This document shows positions 42,601 through 51,036 of a stretch of DNA of 64,000 bases, piece after piece. The stretch lies in NCBI GenBank assembly GCA_965204545.1, contig CBDBFA010000004.1, positions 1-64,000 on the forward strand, written 5' to 3'. A program made the position numbers and the translations under genes. Below the pieces are notes generated by a model. The model searched no databases and was not told where the DNA came from. It worked only from the letters and a program-made list of their open reading frames with translations. Each line of letters begins with the position of its first letter. The first letter of the stretch is position 1. This DNA is from JAABVD01 sp965204545. Its GTDB lineage: Bacteria > Verrucomicrobiota > Verrucomicrobiia > Opitutales > UBA2995.

Positions 42601-43458
42601 ATGTTTAACGCCATACCATCGCTCCGTGGTGTCGGGTTGACTGCTATTTGCGCTTTCCTGATCGCTCTATCCATTTCATTGGTTCCAGCCCAGCGCGTCA
42701 GCTACGATCGCTACGGAGTTCCGGATTGGGAGGTCGATCCGAAGTTCAAACACGATGTCTTTACCTTTGCCCGCGTAGAGTACACTTCCTATGGGGGCCG
42801 ATACTGGGCCGGCAGAAGAGGCGGTTGGGGCCGAAGGGGTGGAATCTGGGCTACGGATTACCCCGATGCGGAACTGAATCTGGCCTATCGACTGCAGCAA
42901 ATGACCAGTATGAAGGTCAGTCCCGATCCGGTAGTGGTCAATCTGACCCAGGAAGACCTGCACCACTACCCCTTCCTTTATTTCGTCGAGCCGGGCCGCT
43001 TGAGTTTTGGCGAAGAGGAGGTGGACGCCTTTCGGGCTTACCTGTTCAACGGCGGTTTTGCCATGTTCGACGACTTCTGGGGAGAAAATGAATGGAACAA
43101 TTTATACTACGAACTGAAACGCGTGTTTCCGGATCGGGAACCGGTAGATCTTCCGATCGAACACCCCATTTTCCACATCGTCTTCGACCTGAAAGAAAAA
43201 CCACAGATTCCCAACATCAACCACGCTATCAACTACCGCGGCACCGGTATAACCTGGGAGCGGGAGGACGCCAGAACCGTCCACTTTCGCGGCATCTTCG
43301 ATGACGAGGGGAGGATGATGGTCATCATTTGTCAAAATACCGACTTGGGGGACGGCTGGGAACGCGAGGGCGAGTCCGAATATTACTTCCGGGAATTCGC
43401 CGAGAAGAAGGCCTACCCCATGGGTATCAATATCATTTTTTATGCCATGACACACTGA
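42601..43458 (+). CDS. DUF4159 domain protein, exported
   Basis: A 285-residue protein with a signal peptide (about 1-30 from the ATG at 42601; a TTG at 42580 would overlap the preceding stop). An Arg/Gly-Tyr-rich segment ('GGRYWAGRRGGWGRRGG') follows, then the DUF4159 fold: 'YPDAELNLAYRLQQMT', 'YPFLYFVEPGRLSF', 'AYLFNGGFAMFDDFWG' and 'IIFYAMTH' at the end. DUF4159 resembles a glutamine-amidotransferase-like Rossmann fold; the biochemical role is unknown, but it typically sits in MoxR/DUF58 operons as it does here. Confidence 0.85.
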   Translation: MFNAIPSLRGVGLTAICAFLIALSISLVPAQRVSYDRYGVPDWEVDPKFKHDVFTFARVEYTSYGGRYWAGRRGGWGRRGGIWATDYPDAELNLAYRLQQMTSMKVSPDPVVVNLTQEDLHHYPFLYFVEPGRLSFGEEEVDAFRAYLFNGGFAMFDDFWGENEWNNLYYELKRVFPDREPVDLPIEHPIFHIVFDLKEKPQIPNINHAINYRGTGITWEREDARTVHFRGIFDDEGRMMVIICQNTDLGDGWEREGESEYYFREFAEKKAYPMGINIIFYAMTH

Positions 43459-43479
43459 GAAATCATGGTCTTTTGAATT

Positions 43480-44487
43480 ATGTCCCATCCAACTGAAATC
43501 TCCTCGACTGAACGGGAATCAGCTACCTTCCAACTGCTGCAAGAGGGTCGTGAAAAAGTAAAACGGGAGCTGGGCAAGGTGATCATCGGCCAACATGCCG
43601 TGGTCGACCAGATCCTTCTCGCCTTGATTTGCGGCGGGCACTGCCTCATCACCGGGGCCCCGGGCCTGGCCAAAACGCTCCTGGTAAAATCAGTGGCGCA
43701 GATCTTTCGACTGAAATTCCAGCGCATCCAATTCACCCCCGATCTAATGCCGGCGGATATAACGGGGACCGAAATCCTGACGGAAACCCCGCAGGGCCGG
43801 ATCCTCACTTTCGTAAAAGGACCCGTATTCGCCAACATTATCCTGGCCGACGAAATCAACCGCACTCCTCCTAAGACCCAGGCTGCCCTGCTCGAAGCCA
43901 TGCAGGAGCACCAAGTCACCGCGGCCGGGGAACGGCATCTCCTTACCGAGCCGTTTTTTGTGCTGGCCACACAAAATCCATTGGAAATGGAGGGAACTTA
44001 CCCATTGCCCGAAGCGCAACTGGATCGATTCCTCTTCAACGTCCTGATCGATTACCTGCCGGAGGACGATGAGACAACCGTAGTACAGCAGACTACTGCC
44101 AGGCTCTCCCAACCGATCGTCCCGGTATTTTCCAGCGAGGACGTCATCGCCTTTCAACACCTGGTCAGCCAGGTTCCGGTAGCCGAGGAAGTCGTCCGCT
44201 ACGCCGTAAGGCTCACCGCCTCATCCAGACCGGGCAACGATGGCGCCCCGGATTTTGTCAAGGAATGGATAAATTGGGGAGCCGGCACCCGTGCGGCTCA
44301 GGGATTGGTCCTAGGGGCAAAGGCCCTGGCTCTCTGGAACGGCCGCGCCCACGTGACCCACCAGGACATCCGTCAATTGGCCCCACCCGTTTTCAGGCAC
44401 CGCATTCTCCTGAACTACCGGGCCGAGGCGGAAGGCGCTACCGTGGAACACGTAATTCAACGCCTGTTGGAGGGGATCAAGCCGTGA
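43480..44487 (+). CDS. MoxR-family AAA+ ATPase
   Basis: A 335-residue MoxR-type AAA+ protein. Walker A 'GAPGLAKTLL' is at 59-68 and Walker B 'NIILADEINRTPPKTQAALLEAM' near 125-147. Sensor 1 'LATQNPLEMEGTYPL' is near 165 and the arginine-finger region 'LPEAQLDRFLF' near 180. MoxR ATPases work as chaperones or metal-insertion and assembly factors with VWA-domain partners, supplied here by the next genes. Its TGA overlaps the following GTG (GTGA), indicating coupled translation. Confidence 0.93.
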   Translation: MSHPTEISSTERESATFQLLQEGREKVKRELGKVIIGQHAVVDQILLALICGGHCLITGAPGLAKTLLVKSVAQIFRLKFQRIQFTPDLMPADITGTEILTETPQGRILTFVKGPVFANIILADEINRTPPKTQAALLEAMQEHQVTAAGERHLLTEPFFVLATQNPLEMEGTYPLPEAQLDRFLFNVLIDYLPEDDETTVVQQTTARLSQPIVPVFSSEDVIAFQHLVSQVPVAEEVVRYAVRLTASSRPGNDGAPDFVKEWINWGAGTRAAQGLVLGAKALALWNGRAHVTHQDIRQLAPPVFRHRILLNYRAEAEGATVEHVIQRLLEGIKP

Positions 44488-45404
44488 TAGCAACCGGCAT
44501 CGATCCCAAGACCTTGTTGGCTATCCGGGATCTCGAATTGCGGGCCCGGGTCGTGGTCGAGGGATTGTGGTCCGGGCTCCACCGCAGTCCATTGGAAGGG
44601 TTTTCCGTCGAATTTACCGAATACCGGCAATACAGTCCAGGGGATGACCTGCGCTATTTGGACTGGAAAGTCCTGGCCCGCACCGATCGGGAATACATCA
44701 AGAAATTCAAGGACGAAACGAATTTGCGTTGCCTTATTCTCCTGGATACTAGCCGGTCCATGTCTTTCGGTTCACTCCCCTACAGCAAAGGCGACTACGC
44801 CGGCACCCTGGTCGCTACCCTGGGGTACTTTTTATTCCATCAAAGGGACGTGATCGGGCTGGCCTTATTCGATCACCGCCTGCACGACTACCTTCCTCCC
44901 CGCTGGCGCAAGGGGCAATTCCGATCGCTGCTCTCCATGCTGGGAAAGAAACCTGCGGGGAACGCCACTCATCTCGGTCATGCCTTGGAAGAAGTAATTC
45001 GGATCTGCCGAAAACGCAGCCTCGTCGTCATCGTATCCGATTTCTTATCCGATCCCGATTCCTGGCAAAAGCAACTGGCACATCTGGCTGCCATGCGCCA
45101 CGACGTGCGGGCCCTGCAGGTTTTGGATCCGGCGGAAAGAACCCTTGATTTTGGCCGGGCCGCGCATTGGGAAGACCTGGAAACGGGTCGGCGCCTCTAC
45201 ATCGACCCGGACGCGGCCCGGAAAAGCTACCTGGATGAATTCGGTCGCCACCAACAGGCTGTCCGGAACTTCTTGAACCAACTCGGCATCGTCCATTACG
45301 TCGCTCCAACGGACAAACCCCTGGATTTCGTGCTCCTGGAAATGATTCGAGGCGGGTCCCGATCCAGCGCCTTGAGGCAGGTTAATGGAAGGGACAGAAG
45401 ATGA
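44484..45404 (+). CDS. DUF58 (VWA-like) protein
   Basis: A 306-residue protein starting with GTG at 44484, overlapping the MoxR stop. The DUF58 signature 'YSPGDDLRYLDWKVLARTDR' lies near 50-69, and a VWA-like strand with MIDAS-type 'ILLDTSRSM' is near 88. 'LVVIVSDFLSD' is near 178. No membrane segment is present. DUF58 proteins are the constant partners of MoxR. It ends with ATGA shared with the next gene. An in-frame reading upstream of 44484 belongs to the MoxR gene in another frame and is not part of this protein. Confidence 0.9.
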   Translation: MIATGIDPKTLLAIRDLELRARVVVEGLWSGLHRSPLEGFSVEFTEYRQYSPGDDLRYLDWKVLARTDREYIKKFKDETNLRCLILLDTSRSMSFGSLPYSKGDYAGTLVATLGYFLFHQRDVIGLALFDHRLHDYLPPRWRKGQFRSLLSMLGKKPAGNATHLGHALEEVIRICRKRSLVVIVSDFLSDPDSWQKQLAHLAAMRHDVRALQVLDPAERTLDFGRAAHWEDLETGRRLYIDPDAARKSYLDEFGRHQQAVRNFLNQLGIVHYVAPTDKPLDFVLLEMIRGGSRSSALRQVNGRDRR

Positions 45405-47446
45405 GTTTTCTGGCTCCTTTGTTTCTTTTGGGTGCGGCCCTTATCGCAGGACCCGTGATTTTCCACCTCATTCGGCGAGCGACCCGCAACAGGGTCCGTT
45501 TCAGTGCCACCCAATTTCTCCGGGCCTCCCAGCCCCGGTTGCAAAAGCGAAGTTCCCTGCAACACCCCTTCCTCCTCTTCCTGCGCTGCCTCATCATCGC
45601 CTTGCTCGCCTTTGGCTTTGCCCGGCCCTTTTTCAAACAAGATCTGCCCGTCCCGGCCCGAGAAGGTAAGCTGAGGCAAACCGTTATCCTTCTGGACGAA
45701 AGTGCCAGCATGCGGCAGACCGGTGTATGGGAGCGGGCGCAAACCCGGTTGATGGAACAACTGAGAGACCATTCATCGGATGATCAACTGAGCCTGCTTG
45801 CCGTATCCAACACCGTCTCGCACCTCTTGTCCCACGAGTTGTGGGAAAAAACCCCGGTTCCCGAACGCTTGGTCCTTGCCCGGGACATTTTACGAGAGCG
45901 TGAACCCGGCTGGGGACCCACCTACCTCGATCTGGGCATGGAAGCGGCGCTGGTCGAGCTGGATCAAATGTCGGAAGTTTCCGGTGAGAAGGCCGAAAAA
46001 ACGATTTATGTGGTTTCAGACTTTGGTGAAGGGGCCCGCCTCTCCGGACTGGCTGGCCATGACTGGCCGGTCGGTTGCGTGGTTCGCCTCGAATCCGTCG
46101 GAGGGGTGGAACCAGGCAACGTGGGTGTGCAATGGCTGGGTTGGCTGGAGACAGCCAATGGCGGGATCACCGCCCGGCTTCAACTCATCGGGAGCGGAGA
46201 AGGCCAATCCGTCATCCTGCAAGCTGTCGACGCCGAAAACGGCATGCCCTTGGGCGAGGAACAACCGGTGTATTTACCCAGCGGCAGCAAACGTGTGGCG
46301 CTGTATCCGTTTGAGGCAGCGCCGTCCAGGCCGGTCAAACTGACCATTCGAGGGGATCCTCACGCCTTTGACGACCAGTTCTGGATCGCCCCCAAACGGG
46401 TTCGCCAGGCCACTATCCACTATATCGGTTCGGCCTCGGCGGACGATCCCGAGCAATCCCGATTCTACCTCGAACGCGCCACCGCAGGATGGGAAGACCC
46501 CCTCCTGAAAGTGGAAGACGGGTTGGGAATATCGGACCCAAAACCCGGCGATCTGGTGTTTCTCGAAGGCAATCCCCTGCCCGGACAACGGTCCACCTTG
46601 GAGGCTTTCCTTTCCGAGGGCGGCATTGGTCTTTACCTTATAACCGACTCCAACCAACTGCCATTCATCCGGAGCCTAATCGGGGAAACCGGCTGGAACT
46701 TGAGCCGTTCCGGCCGCGACTATGCCCTGCTCGGGGAGATCGACTTTGAGCACGAACTGTTCAATATCTTTGACGACTCCCGTTACAGTAATTTCAGCAA
46801 CATTCGATTCTGGGATACTCCACACCTTCAAGTCCCCGAAAATTCCCGAGCCAGAGTGTTGGCCCAATTCGATGACGAAACGGCCGCATTGGTAGAAATT
46901 TCAGTGGGTGAAGGGAGGCTTTACCTCTGGAGCGGGGATTGGACTCCACAGGCCAGCCAATGGGTGTTATCTTCCAAATTCGTTCCCTGGTTGCAACGGT
47001 TGATGGAACAAGCCCTGGGAGGCCCAAAACGTCCGTCCATGACTCAGGTGGGCCAGGCCAACCGGCTTTCCCGCAGTAAAACCGTCACTTGGCAACGCCT
47101 CGGTTCCAGCGCCCCCGAATCCTCCACTCCCCAGCGACCTGGGATTTACCGGATGAACGAGGGGGATTCCAGCCATTGGGTGGCAGTGAATCTCCCCCCT
47201 CAGGAAAGCTTTCTGGAACCCTTGTCCCGGGCCGCCTGGGAAAACCTGGGGGCGCCGCTCAATCCACGGGAATCCCTGGCATCCGAGCAATCCAGGGAGG
47301 AAGTTATCCGTTTCCGCACGGCAGCAGAATTGGAAGGTCAGCAGAAGGTATGGCGTTGGTTCCTGCTCATTGCGGCCCTGACATTGGCCGCTGAAAGCCT
47401 GGTTGCCGTTTTAATTTCCAAAAGGGAAGGAGAGGCTCCGGCATGA
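45401..47446 (+). CDS. BatA/VWA-type membrane protein
   Basis: A 681-residue protein: two N-terminal membrane segments (about 3-22 and 58-76, with the BatA opening 'FLAPLFLLGAALIAGPVIFHL'-like pattern). A VWA domain with MIDAS 'VILLDESASM' lies near 94, then a long beta-rich periplasmic part and a C-terminal membrane helix near 655-672. It is homologous in layout to aerotolerance-operon (Bat) proteins, which partner MoxR. Both ends overlap neighbours by four bases (ATGA), so stoichiometric coupled synthesis is likely. Confidence 0.85.
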   Translation: MSFLAPLFLLGAALIAGPVIFHLIRRATRNRVRFSATQFLRASQPRLQKRSSLQHPFLLFLRCLIIALLAFGFARPFFKQDLPVPAREGKLRQTVILLDESASMRQTGVWERAQTRLMEQLRDHSSDDQLSLLAVSNTVSHLLSHELWEKTPVPERLVLARDILREREPGWGPTYLDLGMEAALVELDQMSEVSGEKAEKTIYVVSDFGEGARLSGLAGHDWPVGCVVRLESVGGVEPGNVGVQWLGWLETANGGITARLQLIGSGEGQSVILQAVDAENGMPLGEEQPVYLPSGSKRVALYPFEAAPSRPVKLTIRGDPHAFDDQFWIAPKRVRQATIHYIGSASADDPEQSRFYLERATAGWEDPLLKVEDGLGISDPKPGDLVFLEGNPLPGQRSTLEAFLSEGGIGLYLITDSNQLPFIRSLIGETGWNLSRSGRDYALLGEIDFEHELFNIFDDSRYSNFSNIRFWDTPHLQVPENSRARVLAQFDDETAALVEISVGEGRLYLWSGDWTPQASQWVLSSKFVPWLQRLMEQALGGPKRPSMTQVGQANRLSRSKTVTWQRLGSSAPESSTPQRPGIYRMNEGDSSHWVAVNLPPQESFLEPLSRAAWENLGAPLNPRESLASEQSREEVIRFRTAAELEGQQKVWRWFLLIAALTLAAESLVAVLISKREGEAPA

Positions 47447-50400
47447 AATTATCAAATCCAAACGAGGGCCCGGGCATTGATCCACGGTTGGAGAAGGAGC
47501 TCCTTCAAGCCGCTCAACGCCACCGTGACAACCATTTGTTCCGCGGCAAAATAAGGCGCTGGTGCATCGCTTCGGTCCTGATCGGCCTCTGCCTCGGCCT
47601 TCGCTGGGTCACGGCGGAATTCGAGCCCTATGCCTTTCCGTTGGCCTGTTTGGTAGTGGCCGCCACCCTGATCCTGAACCTCCTGGAGAGCCGGCGCACC
47701 CCGCTCAACTACCGGGAAACGGGAAAGCGGGTGGAGGAAGATTTTCCCGAACTGGACAAGGTTCTGACCACCGCTTTGGAACAGCAACCCAAGGATGGAA
47801 AATACAACTTTCTTCAAGAAAAGGTCATTGATGAAGCTCTGCACAATTCCCTGTTCCAATACTGGGAAGATATCGGAAAGCGATCCCATGCCCTGTTTCA
47901 ACTTGGCTATATTGCTTCCCTGCTCGGTGCCTTGGCATTGGCCGGATTGGTCTACCATAGCAATGGCTGGCCGGGGTGGTCGGGCGGTGCGCCCCTTTCC
48001 ATTCCGGCCATGGCCTCCTCATCGGTCGAGGTTACCCCTGGCGACGTGGAATTGCAACGAGGTAGCGCGGTGGTGGTGGCAGCCAGGTTCATGGGCCATC
48101 TGCCAAAATCGGCCATCCTGCAGACTCAAGCCTCATCCGGGAAGGCAATGTCTTTTCCCATGGCCCGCAGCCTGTCCGATCCCGTCTTCGCCCATACCTT
48201 GCCCGCGGTAAACGAAGATACGCTCTACGCCGTCACCTTCGAGGAAGGGAAAACCGAATCCTACACCCTATCCGTCTACGACCTGCCCAAACTCATTCAG
48301 GCGGACGCGTTTCTGGACTATCCCGACTATACCGGGCTGACCGGCCGGCGGATTGAAGATACGCGCCGGGTCAGCGCGGTGGAAGGCACCCGGCTCGAAT
48401 ACACTTTCCTGGTCAACAAACCAGTGGCCCAGGCCCTGCTGGTGGACAAAACCACCGACTTCATCGAGCTGGAACCCGCCAATCCGCAAGGGACTCGCTT
48501 CACCACATCGTTAACGTTAGTTGAATCCAGGCATTTTCACCTTCACCTGAAAGACGAAGCCGGACGAAATAACGCTTATCCACCGGATTTCAGCATTGTA
48601 GCCCTACCCAACAAGCGCCCAAAAATTAAAGTCAATTTTCCCAAGGGAGACCAACGGGTTTCCCCCATCGAAGAATTGACCTTGGAAGCGGAAGCCAAAG
48701 ATGACTTCGGGCTGACCGATTACGGAGTGGCTCTGGCGGTTGGGGCAAATAACCCGTTATACATCTCTCTTAAAAAAGGCGATTCAGCCATCATGGACGT
48801 AGACTTCCATCACACCGCGGCGCTGGAAGAAAATGCCGTTGAACCGGATGATTTGGTCACCTGGTTTGCTTACGCCGATGATAACGGCCCCGATGGGGAA
48901 TCCCGTCGCACCACGAGCGACTTGTTTTACGCCGAAGTGCGTCCCCTGGAAGAAATTTTTCGGCAGGGGGAAAGCGGTGGGGGCGGCATGGGCGGCATGG
49001 GCGGTCAGCGAGAGGGTGAACTCTTGGAACTTCAAAGGCAAATTGCCATTGCCACCTGGAAGCTCTTGCAACGGGGGGACGGCGATTCCGGTTTCCGGGA
49101 AGATTCCGCCCTCCTGACCCAATCCCAGCAAGAGATTCGGTTGCGACTTCAAGCGGCTTTGTTGGAAATGCGCCGAGATGACTTGATAAAGGCAGCCCAG
49201 CGGGCCGACACCTTTATGGAGACGGCAGCAAATAAGTTATCCGAGGCCAATGAGGAACTTTCCGAAGCCCCATTGCAGGAGGCTTGGCTGGCTGCCCAGG
49301 GTGCCTACCAGGCTCTCCTGAGTCTGCAACCCAGAGAATTCAACGTGGTTCGGCAAGGCAACCAAAGGGGTGGAGGCGGTGGCGGAAACCGTCTCAATCA
49401 GCGCCAACTTAACCAGCTCGACTTCAATGATGAGGAAAATCGGTACGAGACCGAATCCCAGGCACAGCCGCTCACAACCCCGGAAGAACGCAATCAGTTG
49501 GAAGTCCTGAGCAAGCTCAACGAATTGGCCCGCCGCCAGCAACAAATGAACGACAGGCTCAAGGAATTGCAAACGGCTCTGATCTCGGCTAAAGACGAGG
49601 AGGAGGAACAACGCATTCGCCGCGAACTGAAACGCCTGGAAGAGGAGAACCGGAGGTTACTCACCCAAGTCGACGAAGTCCGTCAACGCATGGATCGGAT
49701 GGATTCCGATCGGGAAACCCGGGAGGCGCGGCGAGAATTGGACGAGGCCCGACGGGAGATGAGGCAACTGGGCCAATCCCTCAATGAAGGCAAAGTTTCC
49801 CAGGCCCTGGCATCAGGCGCCCGTGCCAATGAAAACCTGCAGGATTTGAAGGAGGATTTCCGGCAGGATACCTCTAGCCGGTTCACCGAGCAATTGCGCC
49901 GAGCGCGCGATGCGGCTCGGGAATTGGCCGAGAACCAGAAGGAGATCACAGAAGCATTGGGACACCTCGACGAGGAAGGAGCCCATCGCTTGGACCTTTC
50001 CCCCGATCGGGCCGAAATTAGCGGGTCCTATGAAGGGCAGTTGGAGGGATTGGGCGACTTGATGCAAAATTTGCGCCAGATTACCGAGGACTCGGAAGTC
50101 GGAGAGCCCAACCTGCACCGCCAACTCTACGACCTTCTGAGGCGAAGCGACCAGAGCGGGATCGAGGAAGATTTGCGAATTGCCAAGGAGTTGGTCCAGC
50201 GTGGTTTCACCGACCAGGCTCTGGAAAGACAACCCGGTCTGGAAAAGGCGTTTGACGATCTGCAGCGGGAAGTTGAGGCTGCGACCGAATCCGTTCTGGG
50301 AAGCGAGACGCGCACCCTGAGATTTGCCAGTGAGGAACTGGATGACTTGTCCCGGCAGTTGGAACGCGAACGGCCCCGGGAACGGGAAACTACGGGAACC

Positions 50401-51036
50401 GAAGGCCGAGGCCAGCCGGGCCAATCGCCCCAGACGGATGAATTGGCCCAGGGGACTGGCGGGGAGCCCGGCGGACCAAGGGATTCGCAACAACCCTCCC
50501 AGGCCCAAGGGGGACAGCGGACCGGGGGTCAACAAACCGGATCCGCCAATGGGCAAGGCAGGCTTTCTCCTTCCGGAGACGGGGCCCGTGCAGGAGGAGA
50601 CGACCGCTTTGGCGGAGGGGCCAGCGGACCTGGCGGAAACCGGGTTGGCGAATTGGAAGATTTTATCCGGTCTCTTGCCGATAATTCCCGGATGGACGGT
50701 CCTATTTCAGGCGGAGAATTCCGGCCTTGGTCCGAACGCCTGCGCACCGTTGAGGATTTGATCGAGCGGCCCGAAGCCCGGGAACGCATCACCGAGGCCC
50801 GTCAAGCTGCCGAACGCATGCGCGCCGAATTCAAGAGGCACAGCCTCCCTCCGCAATGGGAAAATATCGATACTTCGGTGCTCGAGCCCATACGCGAAGT
50901 GAGGTCCTGGGTTGAGCAGGAATTGATGCGCCTTCAAGACCCTGAGGTCCTTCAACCGATTGACCGTGATCCGGTTCCTCCACCCTATCGGGAAGCGGTA
51001 AAGCGTTACTACGAGGCCTTGGGGGATGATTCCTGA
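47443..51036 (+). CDS. DUF4175-like large membrane and coiled-coil protein
   Basis: A 1197-residue protein. Membrane segments lie near 44-62, 66-84 and 157-175, followed by a beta-rich domain (about 190-500), a glycine-rich patch ('GGGGMGGMGG'-like near 510), and a very long Gln/Glu/Arg coiled coil (about 520-980). A Gly/Gln/Pro-rich linker comes next, then a final helical domain (about 1065-1197). This layout fits the DUF4175 group that accompanies MoxR/DUF58 genes in many Gram-negatives. It may be a scaffold spanning the periplasm. Its gene overlaps the preceding by ATGA and the next by one base (TGATG). Confidence 0.8.
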   Translation: MKLSNPNEGPGIDPRLEKELLQAAQRHRDNHLFRGKIRRWCIASVLIGLCLGLRWVTAEFEPYAFPLACLVVAATLILNLLESRRTPLNYRETGKRVEEDFPELDKVLTTALEQQPKDGKYNFLQEKVIDEALHNSLFQYWEDIGKRSHALFQLGYIASLLGALALAGLVYHSNGWPGWSGGAPLSIPAMASSSVEVTPGDVELQRGSAVVVAARFMGHLPKSAILQTQASSGKAMSFPMARSLSDPVFAHTLPAVNEDTLYAVTFEEGKTESYTLSVYDLPKLIQADAFLDYPDYTGLTGRRIEDTRRVSAVEGTRLEYTFLVNKPVAQALLVDKTTDFIELEPANPQGTRFTTSLTLVESRHFHLHLKDEAGRNNAYPPDFSIVALPNKRPKIKVNFPKGDQRVSPIEELTLEAEAKDDFGLTDYGVALAVGANNPLYISLKKGDSAIMDVDFHHTAALEENAVEPDDLVTWFAYADDNGPDGESRRTTSDLFYAEVRPLEEIFRQGESGGGGMGGMGGQREGELLELQRQIAIATWKLLQRGDGDSGFREDSALLTQSQQEIRLRLQAALLEMRRDDLIKAAQRADTFMETAANKLSEANEELSEAPLQEAWLAAQGAYQALLSLQPREFNVVRQGNQRGGGGGGNRLNQRQLNQLDFNDEENRYETESQAQPLTTPEERNQLEVLSKLNELARRQQQMNDRLKELQTALISAKDEEEEQRIRRELKRLEEENRRLLTQVDEVRQRMDRMDSDRETREARRELDEARREMRQLGQSLNEGKVSQALASGARANENLQDLKEDFRQDTSSRFTEQLRRARDAARELAENQKEITEALGHLDEEGAHRLDLSPDRAEISGSYEGQLEGLGDLMQNLRQITEDSEVGEPNLHRQLYDLLRRSDQSGIEEDLRIAKELVQRGFTDQALERQPGLEKAFDDLQREVEAATESVLGSETRTLRFASEELDDLSRQLERERPRERETTGTEGRGQPGQSPQTDELAQGTGGEPGGPRDSQQPSQAQGGQRTGGQQTGSANGQGRLSPSGDGARAGGDDRFGGGASGPGGNRVGELEDFIRSLADNSRMDGPISGGEFRPWSERLRTVEDLIERPEARERITEARQAAERMRAEFKRHSLPPQWENIDTSVLEPIREVRSWVEQELMRLQDPEVLQPIDRDPVPPPYREAVKRYYEALGDDS